A stretch of 64,000 nt of DNA from SEAL01 sp032153715 (GTDB lineage Bacteria; Patescibacteriota; Saccharimonadia; Saccharimonadales; Saccharimonadaceae), in contig JALDYR010000003.1 of assembly GCA_032153715.1 (NCBI GenBank), positions 1-64,000 of the forward strand, given 5' to 3'. The notes beneath the pieces were generated by a model. The model was not told where the DNA came from. It saw only the letters and a program-made list of their open reading frames with translations, and ran no database searches. Both the position numbers and the translations under genes were made by a program. This document shows, piece by piece, positions 50,437 to 58,766 of this stretch. Positions within the stretch are counted from its first letter, which is position 1, and each line of letters begins with the position of its first letter.

Positions 50437-51555
50437 CTAGTTCGTAGTCAGCTGCGCTTGCTGCATCAGTCGTGAAACACCGATACCATCTTCGATTGCT
50501 CCCTGGCGTTCGTCCTTGCTTCCATGAGTGACCTCATGGTGATCTGGGCTGGTGCTTCGGATCAGAGCGACAAAACTATCGATGTCATCTTGAGTGAAGA
50601 CACCGTTGCTCTGCGCGTTTCCGATAGTGACGCCGGCGCCTGTGTCGGCGCCTTGTTCGAGGCTGAAGGTGTTGTCGTGTGATGCCTTGACAAAGGCAGA
50701 CATGCTCTGGCCGTTCTCTGCCATTCGCTGATCCTGCATGGCGTGCTCACGTTCATGGGCAATAACGCCCGTGGTTTGTGCGAGTGTCGGCTGGTCATAG
50801 CCAACGCCTTGCGCCATGGCGGTCAGTATTGCTGGTGATACGTGAATGCCGTCATTGCAGTAGTTGTTCGACAGTACGTAATATCCGCATTTGCCTCCAT
50901 TCGTGTTGTCAAGCTTGAAGGAGAACGGTGCGATCAATGTGACTGCCGGTGCGGGGCCGTTGCCCGAGTTCTCGTCGATGATTGCCAGGCTGCATGCAAC
51001 CTGACTCTCAAGCGAGATGATCTTGCTGCAGTAGCTGGGATCGGCGTGTACTCGTCGTGATACGAACAGATTCTGAACCTGCTGAAGCTGAACGCTCAGG
51101 GGCTCATTCGGATCAGTAGGAGTGACTGGGGGCGCATATGCCTCCGGTGAAATTCCTACCTTGATTGCAGTATCGAGTACAGGCTGCAGTGTTTCTTCGA
51201 CCATATTCGGCAGAGACTTGGTCAGTCCTGCTGTGATCCCCTTGTCGAGATTCGGAGGAAGTAACGCGGGCGCCGGAGCGTCCGGAGTGATGTCCTGTAC
51301 GGGAGCCTCGATGTTGATCGGGATGGTCGGAATCTGCGTCGGAATCTGCGATGCGAGATCGCTAACGACCTGCTTCTGTTCGGCGGGCAGTTGCCCGACA
51401 AACGTGTTGACGGGGTTCGCAATTTCGGCCGGAGCTTGGATTGTGAATCCAAGTCCGGGAATGTTGATCTCGTCGGCGCTGGCGATGCCGGCGTAAACGA
51501 GCATTCCTGCGATTGCGATTCCAACGGATACAAGTATCCGCTTGATGGTATTCAT
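50437..51555 (-). CDS. Secreted zinc metallopeptidase-like protein
   Basis: 372 residues. A signal peptide (SVGIAIAGMLVYAGIASA, cut before DEI) precedes a Pro/Ile-rich region of about 150 residues, then a catalytic domain with VIAHEREHAMQDQ (HExxH near residue 268) and SLEQGADTGAG downstream, a candidate third zinc ligand. Four Cys lie before the motif (SYCSKI, VACSLA, GKCGYY, NYCNDG). Related in motif to the neighbouring split peptidase gene. Probably degrades extracellular protein or peptidoglycan-linked protein. Confidence 0.72.
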   Translation of the reverse strand: MNTIKRILVSVGIAIAGMLVYAGIASADEINIPGLGFTIQAPAEIANPVNTFVGQLPAEQKQVVSDLASQIPTQIPTIPINIEAPVQDITPDAPAPALLPPNLDKGITAGLTKSLPNMVEETLQPVLDTAIKVGISPEAYAPPVTPTDPNEPLSVQLQQVQNLFVSRRVHADPSYCSKIISLESQVACSLAIIDENSGNGPAPAVTLIAPFSFKLDNTNGGKCGYYVLSNNYCNDGIHVSPAILTAMAQGVGYDQPTLAQTTGVIAHEREHAMQDQRMAENGQSMSAFVKASHDNTFSLEQGADTGAGVTIGNAQSNGVFTQDDIDSFVALIRSTSPDHHEVTHGSKDERQGAIEDGIGVSRLMQQAQLTTN

Positions 51556-51699
51556 AATATGCCTCTCGGTGGCGGGTTGTAAAAGAACGAAATATGTGCT
51601 CTTGTACTTCTATCGTACAGATGAATTATAGCATAACTACAATAAAAAGTCAATAATGCTAGTGTTTGTAAATTACAGTAGTAGAAAAACCATATACTC

Positions 51700-51728
51700 T
51701 TTACAAAAAACATTATCTGTGATATAGT
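51700..51728 (+). promoter_or_regulatory. Promoter of the second PE-PPE-like gene
   Basis: TTTACA (51700-51705), a 17-nt spacer and TATAGT (51723-51728). The predicted leader is about 95 nt, long for this window, and ends with AGAAGAG before the ATG. The rest of the 272-nt gap shows no gene. Confidence 0.7.
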
Positions 51729-51828
51729 TCATGATGTATTTTCTCAACCATAAAACGTTGTCGGAAAATAAGCAAGTAACCCTGCGAGCCTCGCTCCATG
51801 GTTAACAATTCGAATAGAAAGAAGAGTC

Positions 51829-53145
51829 ATGAAACCCAATCACAGGAAGGGTGGCCTTGTTGTCATCCTTCTCGCTGCGCTGCTGGCGATTTTGTCGCCA
51901 CTTCAGGCACAGGCTGCGGGATTCTATGATCGCACAAACGGTACTCCTACCCCGTTTACGGCGGCGCTGACACAAGCGTCGTTCGAGCGCCCGGCGTCAA
52001 AGCCGCTCGCTCACCAAACGGTAATCTACACAGAAGGTACAGGAGGCGGCCAGGCTAAGCCTGACCAGATTCTGCCTGACGGTACGACGATCACGTTCAC
52101 TGAATACCCTGCATCGATCCTTAAGGGTCCAGTTGATGGATCCCTCACAGGTCCGGTTGCCTACGGGAAATCGCGAGACATAGGTATCCAGGCGGCACTT
52201 GAAAAGGCCGCGGCACTTCCTCCCACGGAGGAATGTGTCTTTACCGGGCATTCACAAGGTGGCGACGTGGCGATTGAGTCTGCTCGTGAGGCGGTCGAAT
52301 CCGGCGTCTGCGAGACGGCGAAAGCTGTCGTTACGGGTGCGCCGAATGGCGTTGGTTCGTTTGCTGATGTCGTTCCCGACATTCCATTGTTGGGTATCGA
52401 ATTCAGTGATGTCAAACCGCTGCCGGAAGATGCAAGTGCCTACAGGTTCGTCCTTGAGGGCGACTGCTGGTCGTCAACGCCCAATTTCATTGAGCACCCA
52501 GCAAGTATCGTGACCTGCATTGCCGGTATGGGCTATCATTATGGCACATTCGGCCCGGGCACGACGTACGGTGATTTCAACGGTGAAATCGAGACCTCCG
52601 TAGTGGGTAACGAAACCTATTACGTCGGTCAGACGCGTAACGCGACTGAGATTCTCGCCGAGAACATTGTGCGGACATTCGATCCGAACTTCAGTATCAC
52701 GCCCGAGCAGTCAGCTTTGATTAATCAGGTCGCTCCGCAAGGGACGCCTGGTGTCGAATCAGACTTGCCGACTCCGCGTGATATTTTGCAACCCGACTTG
52801 TCTCTGGAATCACTTCCGGCGCCGCTCGAGATTGCAGATGCACTGCCGGATGTGAATGAGCAGTTCAATCAGATCGTTGAGCCGCTTCAGACGTGGGCTG
52901 ACGAGATCGTGAGCGATGTCACGGAAACGTGGACACAGCAGACGCCGGCCTATATGGCTGACGAACCTGTGTACTCTGCCCCGGACATGTCGTACGACAC
53001 TCCTGCAGCACCGGTTGTTGACTTCGCAGCTACGGCTACGAACATGGTCAATGATGTTGTGAGTTCGGGTGCAGTTTCTGCCGACCTCGGAACACAGCTT
53101 CAGACTAGTGTGAATAACCTCACCTCCATGTTTGGAGGCGTGTGA
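51829..53145 (+). CDS. Secreted PE-PPE-like serine hydrolase
   Basis: 438 residues. A cleavable signal (VVILLAALLAILSPLQAQA) precedes a domain with TVIYTEGTGGG, CVFTGHSQGGDVAIE (Ser142 in GxSxG), AVVTGAPNGVGSF and GYHYGTFGPG (candidate His), the order seen in the PE-PPE hydrolase group. The last 130 residues are Pro/Ala/Val-rich with TPAYMADEPVYSAPD and a helical end, much like the C-terminus of the protein at 41589. This form is fully exported, not anchored. It probably hydrolyses ester-linked lipids; the substrate is unknown. Confidence 0.72.
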   Translation: MKPNHRKGGLVVILLAALLAILSPLQAQAAGFYDRTNGTPTPFTAALTQASFERPASKPLAHQTVIYTEGTGGGQAKPDQILPDGTTITFTEYPASILKGPVDGSLTGPVAYGKSRDIGIQAALEKAAALPPTEECVFTGHSQGGDVAIESAREAVESGVCETAKAVVTGAPNGVGSFADVVPDIPLLGIEFSDVKPLPEDASAYRFVLEGDCWSSTPNFIEHPASIVTCIAGMGYHYGTFGPGTTYGDFNGEIETSVVGNETYYVGQTRNATEILAENIVRTFDPNFSITPEQSALINQVAPQGTPGVESDLPTPRDILQPDLSLESLPAPLEIADALPDVNEQFNQIVEPLQTWADEIVSDVTETWTQQTPAYMADEPVYSAPDMSYDTPAAPVVDFAATATNMVNDVVSSGAVSADLGTQLQTSVNNLTSMFGGV

Positions 53146-53435
53146 TAAATGCGCTCTCTGGTCATTCGTGACCAGCTGCGCTACAATCGCACTTCGTTCG
53201 ACCGCACTACTTGCAGTACTACGGTTCACTGTTTTACCTGTAATACTCCTGCAGTTTCTGAATGTTGCACTATCAACCGCAATATCCAGTTCTACGCAGT
53301 AGAGTTTCATGTAGTAGCAGTTGATGACGCAAAATTACTGGCACGGATCATAGATCTGTCGCTGTATGGCCGGGCACGCAGAAATGCGATGGCGCCCCGC
53401 GAGACCCGTTGTGGACTCACCTTTCTATCCCTGCA
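53146..53435 (+). other. Gap or 3' leader without a convincing gene
   Basis: About 290 nt between the PE-PPE-like stop and a bidirectional terminator. A 98-codon frame starts 3 nt after that stop, but its Cys/Arg/Thr-rich translation is not protein-like and has no ribosome-binding site, so it is treated as untranslated. Confidence 0.5.
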
Positions 53436-53480
53436 ACCCCCCTGAAATCGTGTCAGTCGACACATGGTTTCAGGGGATTT
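53436..53480. terminator. Bidirectional terminator
   Basis: CCCCTGAAATCGTGT pairs with ACATGGTTTCAGGGG around CAGTCGAC, followed by TTTTTTTATTTT. Confidence 0.92.
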
Positions 53481-53482
53481 TT

Positions 53483-54607
53483 TTATTTTGCCGCGTGAAT
53501 CGGGACAATCAGCGTAAAGGTTGTTCCTTTGCCGGGTGAAGATTCAACTTCGATGTGTCCGTGGTGGAGTGAAATAATCTCTTTTGCCCAATAGAGGCCG
53601 AGTCCCGTCCCATTCGCCGCGATCGACAGCGGATTCGAGATACGCGAAAACTTAATAAACAATTTATCAATGTCTTTCTTGGCGATCCCCACCCCCTCGT
53701 CGGTAATAGCAATACGGTAATAGCCCGCAGCTTCAGTGGCGGTGACGGTAATGCGTTTGTCGCTTTCGGTGTATTTGCTGGCATTGTCGATAACATTGCT
53801 GATGGCCATGCCTAGGTAGGAATTGTCGGCGGTGATTGGCATAGCATGTTCGGGAATTTCGTACGTGATAGTTTGTTGTTTGCTTTTGATGTCCGGTTTG
53901 ATGTCGTCAATGACATCCTGAATCACATCGCGCAGATCGAACTCTTCACTGGCGAGCTTGATGCGTTTCAGGTCCAGCCGAGCAATTCGCAGAATATCAT
54001 CAATAATCTTTAGCTGGCGCTCGTTACTGTGGTAGGCGTGTTTCAGGAACTTTTTTTGCTGCGGAGTGATGTCGCCTGCAAATCCCTGCATCACCATGCC
54101 GATATATTGTTTGACCGCGGTGGCCGGGGTGCGCAGCTGATGCGAGGCAAGTGAGATAAACTCATCTTTCGAATTGTTGATTTCGAGCAGTTCTTTGATG
54201 CGCTGTTGTTCCATGTATTTACGTTGCAGGCTATAGCGAATAACGCGCGACAAGAGGTCGGCGTCGAATTTACCCTTGACGAGGTAATCGGCCACGCCCA
54301 TTTTCATAGCAGTCGTTTCGATTTGCTTATCCCCCGCTCCGGTGAGGATAATAAAGGGCTGGCTGCGCGCTGATAAATTAATTTCCTCGAGCAGTTCAAG
54401 GCCGGTATTGGCGCCGAGCCGATAATCGACGAGGTAGACGTCGTGTTCGCCTGCTTTTATTTGAATTGCCGCCTCCTCGATTGAATCCACCCAGTCTAGT
54501 TCGAATTTTTCGTTAGGGATTTTTTCGAACAAGCGACGGATGATAAAGAAATCATCTTCATCATCGTCGATCAGCAGGACTCGTATGGGGGTTTTATTAT
54601 GATTCAT
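53483..54607 (-). CDS. REC-histidine kinase hybrid
   Basis: 374 residues, no membrane segment. Receiver domain first (VLLIDDDEDDFF, phosphorylatable Asp in VYLVDYRLG, ILTGAGDKQIE, then DYLVKGKF), then a HisKA domain with SLASHQLRTPATA (phospho-His) and a HATPase_c domain (VIDNASKYTES, DEGVGI, GTGLGLYWAKEI, GKGTTF). A receiver at the N-terminus makes it a phosphorelay intermediate. Its ATG overlaps the end of the upstream REC gene by 11 nt, so the three signalling genes form one operon. Confidence 0.92.
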   Translation of the reverse strand: MNHNKTPIRVLLIDDDEDDFFIIRRLFEKIPNEKFELDWVDSIEEAAIQIKAGEHDVYLVDYRLGANTGLELLEEINLSARSQPFIILTGAGDKQIETTAMKMGVADYLVKGKFDADLLSRVIRYSLQRKYMEQQRIKELLEINNSKDEFISLASHQLRTPATAVKQYIGMVMQGFAGDITPQQKKFLKHAYHSNERQLKIIDDILRIARLDLKRIKLASEEFDLRDVIQDVIDDIKPDIKSKQQTITYEIPEHAMPITADNSYLGMAISNVIDNASKYTESDKRITVTATEAAGYYRIAITDEGVGIAKKDIDKLFIKFSRISNPLSIAANGTGLGLYWAKEIISLHHGHIEVESSPGKGTTFTLIVPIHAAK

Positions 54608-55055
54608 TGGCGGTTGGCAGCTCGACAATTTCTAACCAATACGTTCCGAGCGCTTGCATTACTTTAATAAGTTTGTCGAACGTGACGGGTTTGGTAATGA
54701 ATGAATTCACGCCAAGTTCGTAGGTCTTGTAGATGTCCTCTTCGGCCTTTGAGGTAGTAAAGACGACGACTGGAATATTACGGAGTTTTGGATCGGATTT
54801 TATTTCTTTGAGTGCTTCGCGGCCGTCTTTGCGTGGCATATTGAGGTCAAGCAAGATAATGCCAGGGCGCTCGTAGGCGTCGACATCTGTATAGTCGCCT
54901 TCGTGTCGCAGGTATTCTAGTAACTCTTCTCCATCTTTGACACGGTGAAGCTTGTTCAGGAGTTTGCTTTCCTTCAGTGCTTTCTGCGTCAGGAGGTAGT
55001 CGTCGTCATCATCATCTGCCATGACGATCGTAATGTGGGATTTATCGGTTGTCAT
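54597..55055 (-). CDS. Single-domain response regulator (Rcp1-like)
   Basis: 152 residues, one receiver domain: VMADDDDDDYLLTQ acidic pocket, GIILLDLNMPRKDG with the phospho-accepting Asp, VVVFTTSKAEED and ITKPVTFDKL with the conserved Lys. There is no output domain, as in Rcp1/CheY-type regulators. Its start overlaps the stop of the large sensor kinase by 4 nt (ATGA); GGAGC precedes it. Likely phosphorylated by that kinase and relaying to the REC-kinase hybrid next door. Confidence 0.93.
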   Translation of the reverse strand: MTTDKSHITIVMADDDDDDYLLTQKALKESKLLNKLHRVKDGEELLEYLRHEGDYTDVDAYERPGIILLDLNMPRKDGREALKEIKSDPKLRNIPVVVFTTSKAEEDIYKTYELGVNSFITKPVTFDKLIKVMQALGTYWLEIVELPTANES

Positions 55056-57229
55056 GCTGAAGCTCCTTGCTTGTTTTGTGTAATTGGTAGTGTAATGATA
55101 AATGTCGATCCTTTTCCTGGGGTGCTGGTGGCGGTAATAGTTCCTTTGTGCCGTTCGACGATTTTACGACAGACAGCCAGGCCGATACCGGTGCCTGCAT
55201 AGCTGTTCCGGTCGTGTAGCCGCTGAAAGACGGCAAAGATGCGGTCAAGGTATTTTTCATCAAAGCCAACCCCGTTATCGGATATGCGAATTTCACAGAA
55301 TTTCACCTTGCCTTTGGTGATGGTCTTGGTGTTCACAGTGACGTCCGGGGCTGCCTCTGGGCGATGGAACTTGAGGGCGTTACCAATAAGGTTTTGGAAG
55401 AGTTGGCGCATCTGGAGCGGATCTGCTTGGATGACAGGCAGTTTGTTAATTGTCACAGTGCCTTTTGTCTCGTCGATTCGGGTTTCGAGATCTTCTAGGA
55501 CGCCGCTGACAATTTCGGTTAGGTCAATCTTTTCGAGCTCTTTCGCCTGAGTTGTGACGCGTGAAAATGCTAGCAGATCCTCGATCAGGGTGCTCATGCG
55601 GGCAGCAGCGCTACGCATACGCGTCAGGTAATCATGTCCGTCCTGGAGTGTCGTGCCGTATTCCTCCTCGAGGATCGTGCCAAAGGCCTGGATTTTACGA
55701 AGCGGCTCCTGAAGGTCGTGTGATGCGATGTACGCGAAGTCTTGTAGCTCTTGGTTGCTACGCTGTAAATGCAGGTTCGTCTCTTCTAGCTGTGCCGTGC
55801 GCCGTTTGACGCGGGTTTCTAGTGCTTCGTTGGCGGCCTGCAATTGAATTTGCAAACGCTCCAGCTCGGCAACCTGATCGCGCGTCTCTTCAAGGAAATG
55901 AGCATTGGTCATCGACAGTGAAATCCGGCGCGCCAGATCCTCGAACATCGCTAGGTCAACTTCTGTGTAGTGGCGCTTGTGCTCGGTAGTGACAATCGTA
56001 AGTGTGCCAACGGCTTTGTCGCGAACCTTTAAAGGTACGACAATCGCGGACGAGAGTTGTAAGTTTTTCGCTAGCTCCAACCCTTCTTCGTCAGTTGCTG
56101 ATGCTTCTGCCATTTCCTTTGTAATAACTGGATAGAACTCTGGCTTGCCACTGCGAACTACGCGGGCAATACCAGACGTTGTGTCGTCTAGGGTCGTGCG
56201 GGTATGCGTTTGATATTTCTTTACCCATTTGATTTTGGTCGGATCTTTGTGCGCTAGGGCGATTTGCTCGAACACGCCCTCATCGTTAGCGATATCTACG
56301 CTGCACCAGTCGGCGACATCGGGGACGATCATCTCGGCGATATTGTGAAGGGTCTGCCTGTAGTTAAGTGATGAAGCAAGCTCGGCGCTGGCGCGTGCAA
56401 GAAATTCAAGGTTTAGCTCGGCATTTTTTCGCTCGGTAATATCAAAGATGATGCCAGCGAAACTTTCTGGCTCACCCCGAGTATCAACATAAACTTTGCC
56501 GCGGGCAATGACCCATCTAACAGTACCGTCTCGGCTAATGGTGCGGTATTCTTTTTCGTAAGGACTGCCAGAATTAATAGAGTGCTCGATCTCTTCGATG
56601 ACACCTTGTTGATCATCAAGGTAAATGGCATTTGTGAATGTTTGTAGTGAAAGACCGGCATCTACCTCGTCTTCTGGGACGCCAAACATGCGTGCGAGAT
56701 TTTTGTCAGCTGTGACGATATTATGTTTGATATCGAGTGACCATGTGCCGATCTGGCCGATCTCCATCGCTTCGTCAAGTTGATACTGGGTTTGCTGCAG
56801 CCGCGCATCATATAGGATTTGATCGGTGATGTCGTTTGTCTTTTGAAAAATTGCCACAATGTTATTATCACCATCAAAAAGTGGATAGTGGGTCGCTCTC
56901 CACCATCGTTCTTGTAGCTCTCCGTCCTTGTCTTTGATGGCATATTTGAGCGTCTGTATCGTGTCGGGCTGGCGTGTTTCAAGGACTTTACGAAATGACA
57001 CCATAATTTCACTGATGCCGTACTTTTTGTAATAGTCTGAAGTGTCTGGGAATGCATCAAAGAACGGCTTGCCGACAACGTCCGCTCGGTCTGCAAGGGC
57101 TATCTCTTCGTGGGCACGATTCTCTTCGATGATCGTAAACTCGGGATCATTTGGTGCCATAACCAGATACCGGCCAGGCAATGAGCGGAATAATTGAATG
57201 TAATCGATATCAGTCACAACATCACGCAT
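55052..57229 (-). CDS. Soluble sensor histidine kinase, PAS-PAS-GAF-HisKA-HATPase
   Basis: About 725 residues without membrane segments. Two PAS domains (one ends FQKTNDITDQIL, the next FAGIIFDITERKNAE), a GAF domain (PDVADWCSVDIAND to VVPLKVRDKAVGTLTIV), a coiled coil, a HisKA domain with AYIASHDLQEPLRKI of the phytochrome-kinase type, and HATPase_c (LIGNALKFHRP, DNGVGF, GTGIGLAVCRKI). The GAF lacks an evident chromophore Cys. The frame opens at 57382, but TATAGT at 57240-57245 is 10 nt before the ATG at 57229 and the first 42 codons are not protein-like. Confidence 0.9.
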   Translation of the reverse strand: MRDVVTDIDYIQLFRSLPGRYLVMAPNDPEFTIIEENRAHEEIALADRADVVGKPFFDAFPDTSDYYKKYGISEIMVSFRKVLETRQPDTIQTLKYAIKDKDGELQERWWRATHYPLFDGDNNIVAIFQKTNDITDQILYDARLQQTQYQLDEAMEIGQIGTWSLDIKHNIVTADKNLARMFGVPEDEVDAGLSLQTFTNAIYLDDQQGVIEEIEHSINSGSPYEKEYRTISRDGTVRWVIARGKVYVDTRGEPESFAGIIFDITERKNAELNLEFLARASAELASSLNYRQTLHNIAEMIVPDVADWCSVDIANDEGVFEQIALAHKDPTKIKWVKKYQTHTRTTLDDTTSGIARVVRSGKPEFYPVITKEMAEASATDEEGLELAKNLQLSSAIVVPLKVRDKAVGTLTIVTTEHKRHYTEVDLAMFEDLARRISLSMTNAHFLEETRDQVAELERLQIQLQAANEALETRVKRRTAQLEETNLHLQRSNQELQDFAYIASHDLQEPLRKIQAFGTILEEEYGTTLQDGHDYLTRMRSAAARMSTLIEDLLAFSRVTTQAKELEKIDLTEIVSGVLEDLETRIDETKGTVTINKLPVIQADPLQMRQLFQNLIGNALKFHRPEAAPDVTVNTKTITKGKVKFCEIRISDNGVGFDEKYLDRIFAVFQRLHDRNSYAGTGIGLAVCRKIVERHKGTITATSTPGKGSTFIITLPITQNKQGASA

Positions 57230-57454
57230 ATCTTCTTCTACTATACTGGAAATCATTGATGCGTGATAGGGGTGATGTTTATTAGACTGGTTAGTTTGAT
57301 CGTTATGATAGGCGGGTTGTGTGGACCGTTTCTTTACTTCAGCGCGCGTTGTTCTGTGCGGAAATAGTAGATTTGTAGGCATTGAATGACTGAAAGATTT
57401 ATGATATAGTATTATTCACTATCTGGCCTTGGCCACGCACCTTTAGGAGACATC

Positions 57455-57916
57455 ATGGTTGAGTCAGTGCTTGAAGATAACAAGATCTTTTCACTTTTGT
57501 TTGCGCACGAACTCGAGATGTGCAGGCAAAGAGAAATTACTCAAGGCAGTTTCATGCTCGAGCGTATGCTGGAGGGTCACCACTATTTAAATGCGAAGTA
57601 TTGCTGGCAATGTAGTGATAGCTCTCCGACTGCTCAGGTCGACTCGGTAGTTAAACGCTATCGTACGGCGCTTGATTCGTACAAGGCTCTTTGTGTTTTG
57701 ACTGCTGATGAGCTGTATACCGAAACTGAATCGCACAGGGCGTTACTGAGTGAGGTTCGCGAGCGCATCCAGGCAGCGCAGCGCAAGGTTCGAGAGGAGC
57801 TCTCGGTCGATCTATTTGGTAATCGATATGCCGGACTCGATTCGATCGTCAGGCAGGAGTTTCGGCACGTTATCGCCATTGATCCCTGCATTCCCCCGTC
57901 ATATGACCAAGGATGA
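57455..57916 (+). CDS. Hypothetical protein, 153 aa
   Basis: Soluble, helical: MVESVLEDNKIFSLLFAHEL, LLSEVRERIQAAQRKVREEL and a Cys pair (YCWQCSDS) near residue 50 too isolated for a zinc site. No family is recognised. TAGGAG lies 6 nt before the ATG. Monocistronic with its own terminator, divergent from the kinase operon. Confidence 0.6.
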   Translation: MVESVLEDNKIFSLLFAHELEMCRQREITQGSFMLERMLEGHHYLNAKYCWQCSDSSPTAQVDSVVKRYRTALDSYKALCVLTADELYTETESHRALLSEVRERIQAAQRKVREELSVDLFGNRYAGLDSIVRQEFRHVIAIDPCIPPSYDQG

Positions 57917-57952
57917 AATAATCCCGCCGTCACTGGCGGGGTTTTCATTTAG
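57917..57952 (+). terminator. Rho-independent terminator
   Basis: ATCCCGCC pairs with GGCGGGGTT around GTCACT, followed by TTTCATTT. Confidence 0.85.
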
Positions 57953-57999
57953 CGACGAGCTTGTGTTTATGGTGTGAATGGTTGTAGAATGAATTTATT

Positions 58000-58749
58000 A
58001 TGTCAATTACTGCACTTATGTCACTATTCGGAGCATTCGTTATGATCGCCTCATGGGCAATTGTTAGCCAGCGTATCCGTAAAAGCGCTACTGTCGTTAG
58101 CCAACAAATCCGCTATTTAAAGAACTTCTTCCTTCACATGGGTTTATTTTGTATCTGTTTGTTTTTGCCGCAACTTGCGCTCAGTACTAATCCGTCACTG
58201 TTTCCAATTTTAATGGCCTGGGGGTATATTATTGGGCACGTTTTTGCGTATATCGCATTTACGTATGTTCTCCGTTTGACCTTTTCAATGGTGCCGCGAC
58301 TGGCGCATAAGCAAAAGTACGCTGTTATGATCGGCGCGTTTGCAACGATTGTCATTACGGCTGTCACGATCGCAACGATGATTTTTGGCACGTTGCCAGA
58401 ATATGACAGCGCTCGTAGTGTCATCCTCTTTAACGTTGCGCCAGTAGTTGGGGCTTTGATCGGTATCTTTGCAACGCTCAGTGTTCTTCCGGCAGCTGTG
58501 CTGATGATTATTAACGGTATTCACAACCCACAGGCGCGCGTGCGTTCATTTCTTTTAGGAGGCGGGCTGTTTATTGTTATGACCTCTGGTCCGATGCACG
58601 ATGTTGCAACTTCATGGCAGATCTACATGACTGCTGACATCCTAAGTGTCATTGGTTTTATTGTACTGACGACGGGTATTGTCTATCGCTTTGAAGAGCG
58701 CATCGTTCCCGTGGAGGCACCCAGGCCAGTAACGGTTTCAGCCTCTTAG
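58000..58749 (+). CDS. Seven-helix membrane protein, unknown function
   Basis: 249 residues with about seven hydrophobic segments (near 5-22, 45-62, 70-92, 107-130, 142-172, 185-198 and 208-228). It resembles membrane sensor modules in layout but has no kinase part. TAGAAT at 57985-57990 lies 9 nt from the ATG (leaderless pattern). It is convergent with the membrane histidine kinase gene, 17 nt apart; a functional link is possible but unproven. Confidence 0.65.
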   Translation: MSITALMSLFGAFVMIASWAIVSQRIRKSATVVSQQIRYLKNFFLHMGLFCICLFLPQLALSTNPSLFPILMAWGYIIGHVFAYIAFTYVLRLTFSMVPRLAHKQKYAVMIGAFATIVITAVTIATMIFGTLPEYDSARSVILFNVAPVVGALIGIFATLSVLPAAVLMIINGIHNPQARVRSFLLGGGLFIVMTSGPMHDVATSWQIYMTADILSVIGFIVLTTGIVYRFEERIVPVEAPRPVTVSAS

Positions 58750-58766
58750 GAACATTGGCTTTCCGC

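Noticed and set aside
52810..53310. 166-codon leftward frame opposite the end of the PE-PPE-like gene
   Set aside because: It mirrors the codon bias of the real gene on the other strand and has no start signals.
53149..53445. 98-codon frame right after the second PE-PPE-like gene
   Set aside because: No ribosome-binding site; Cys/Arg/Thr-rich translation without protein-like character; the frame ends at the terminator by chance. Another long frame runs on the opposite strand here too.
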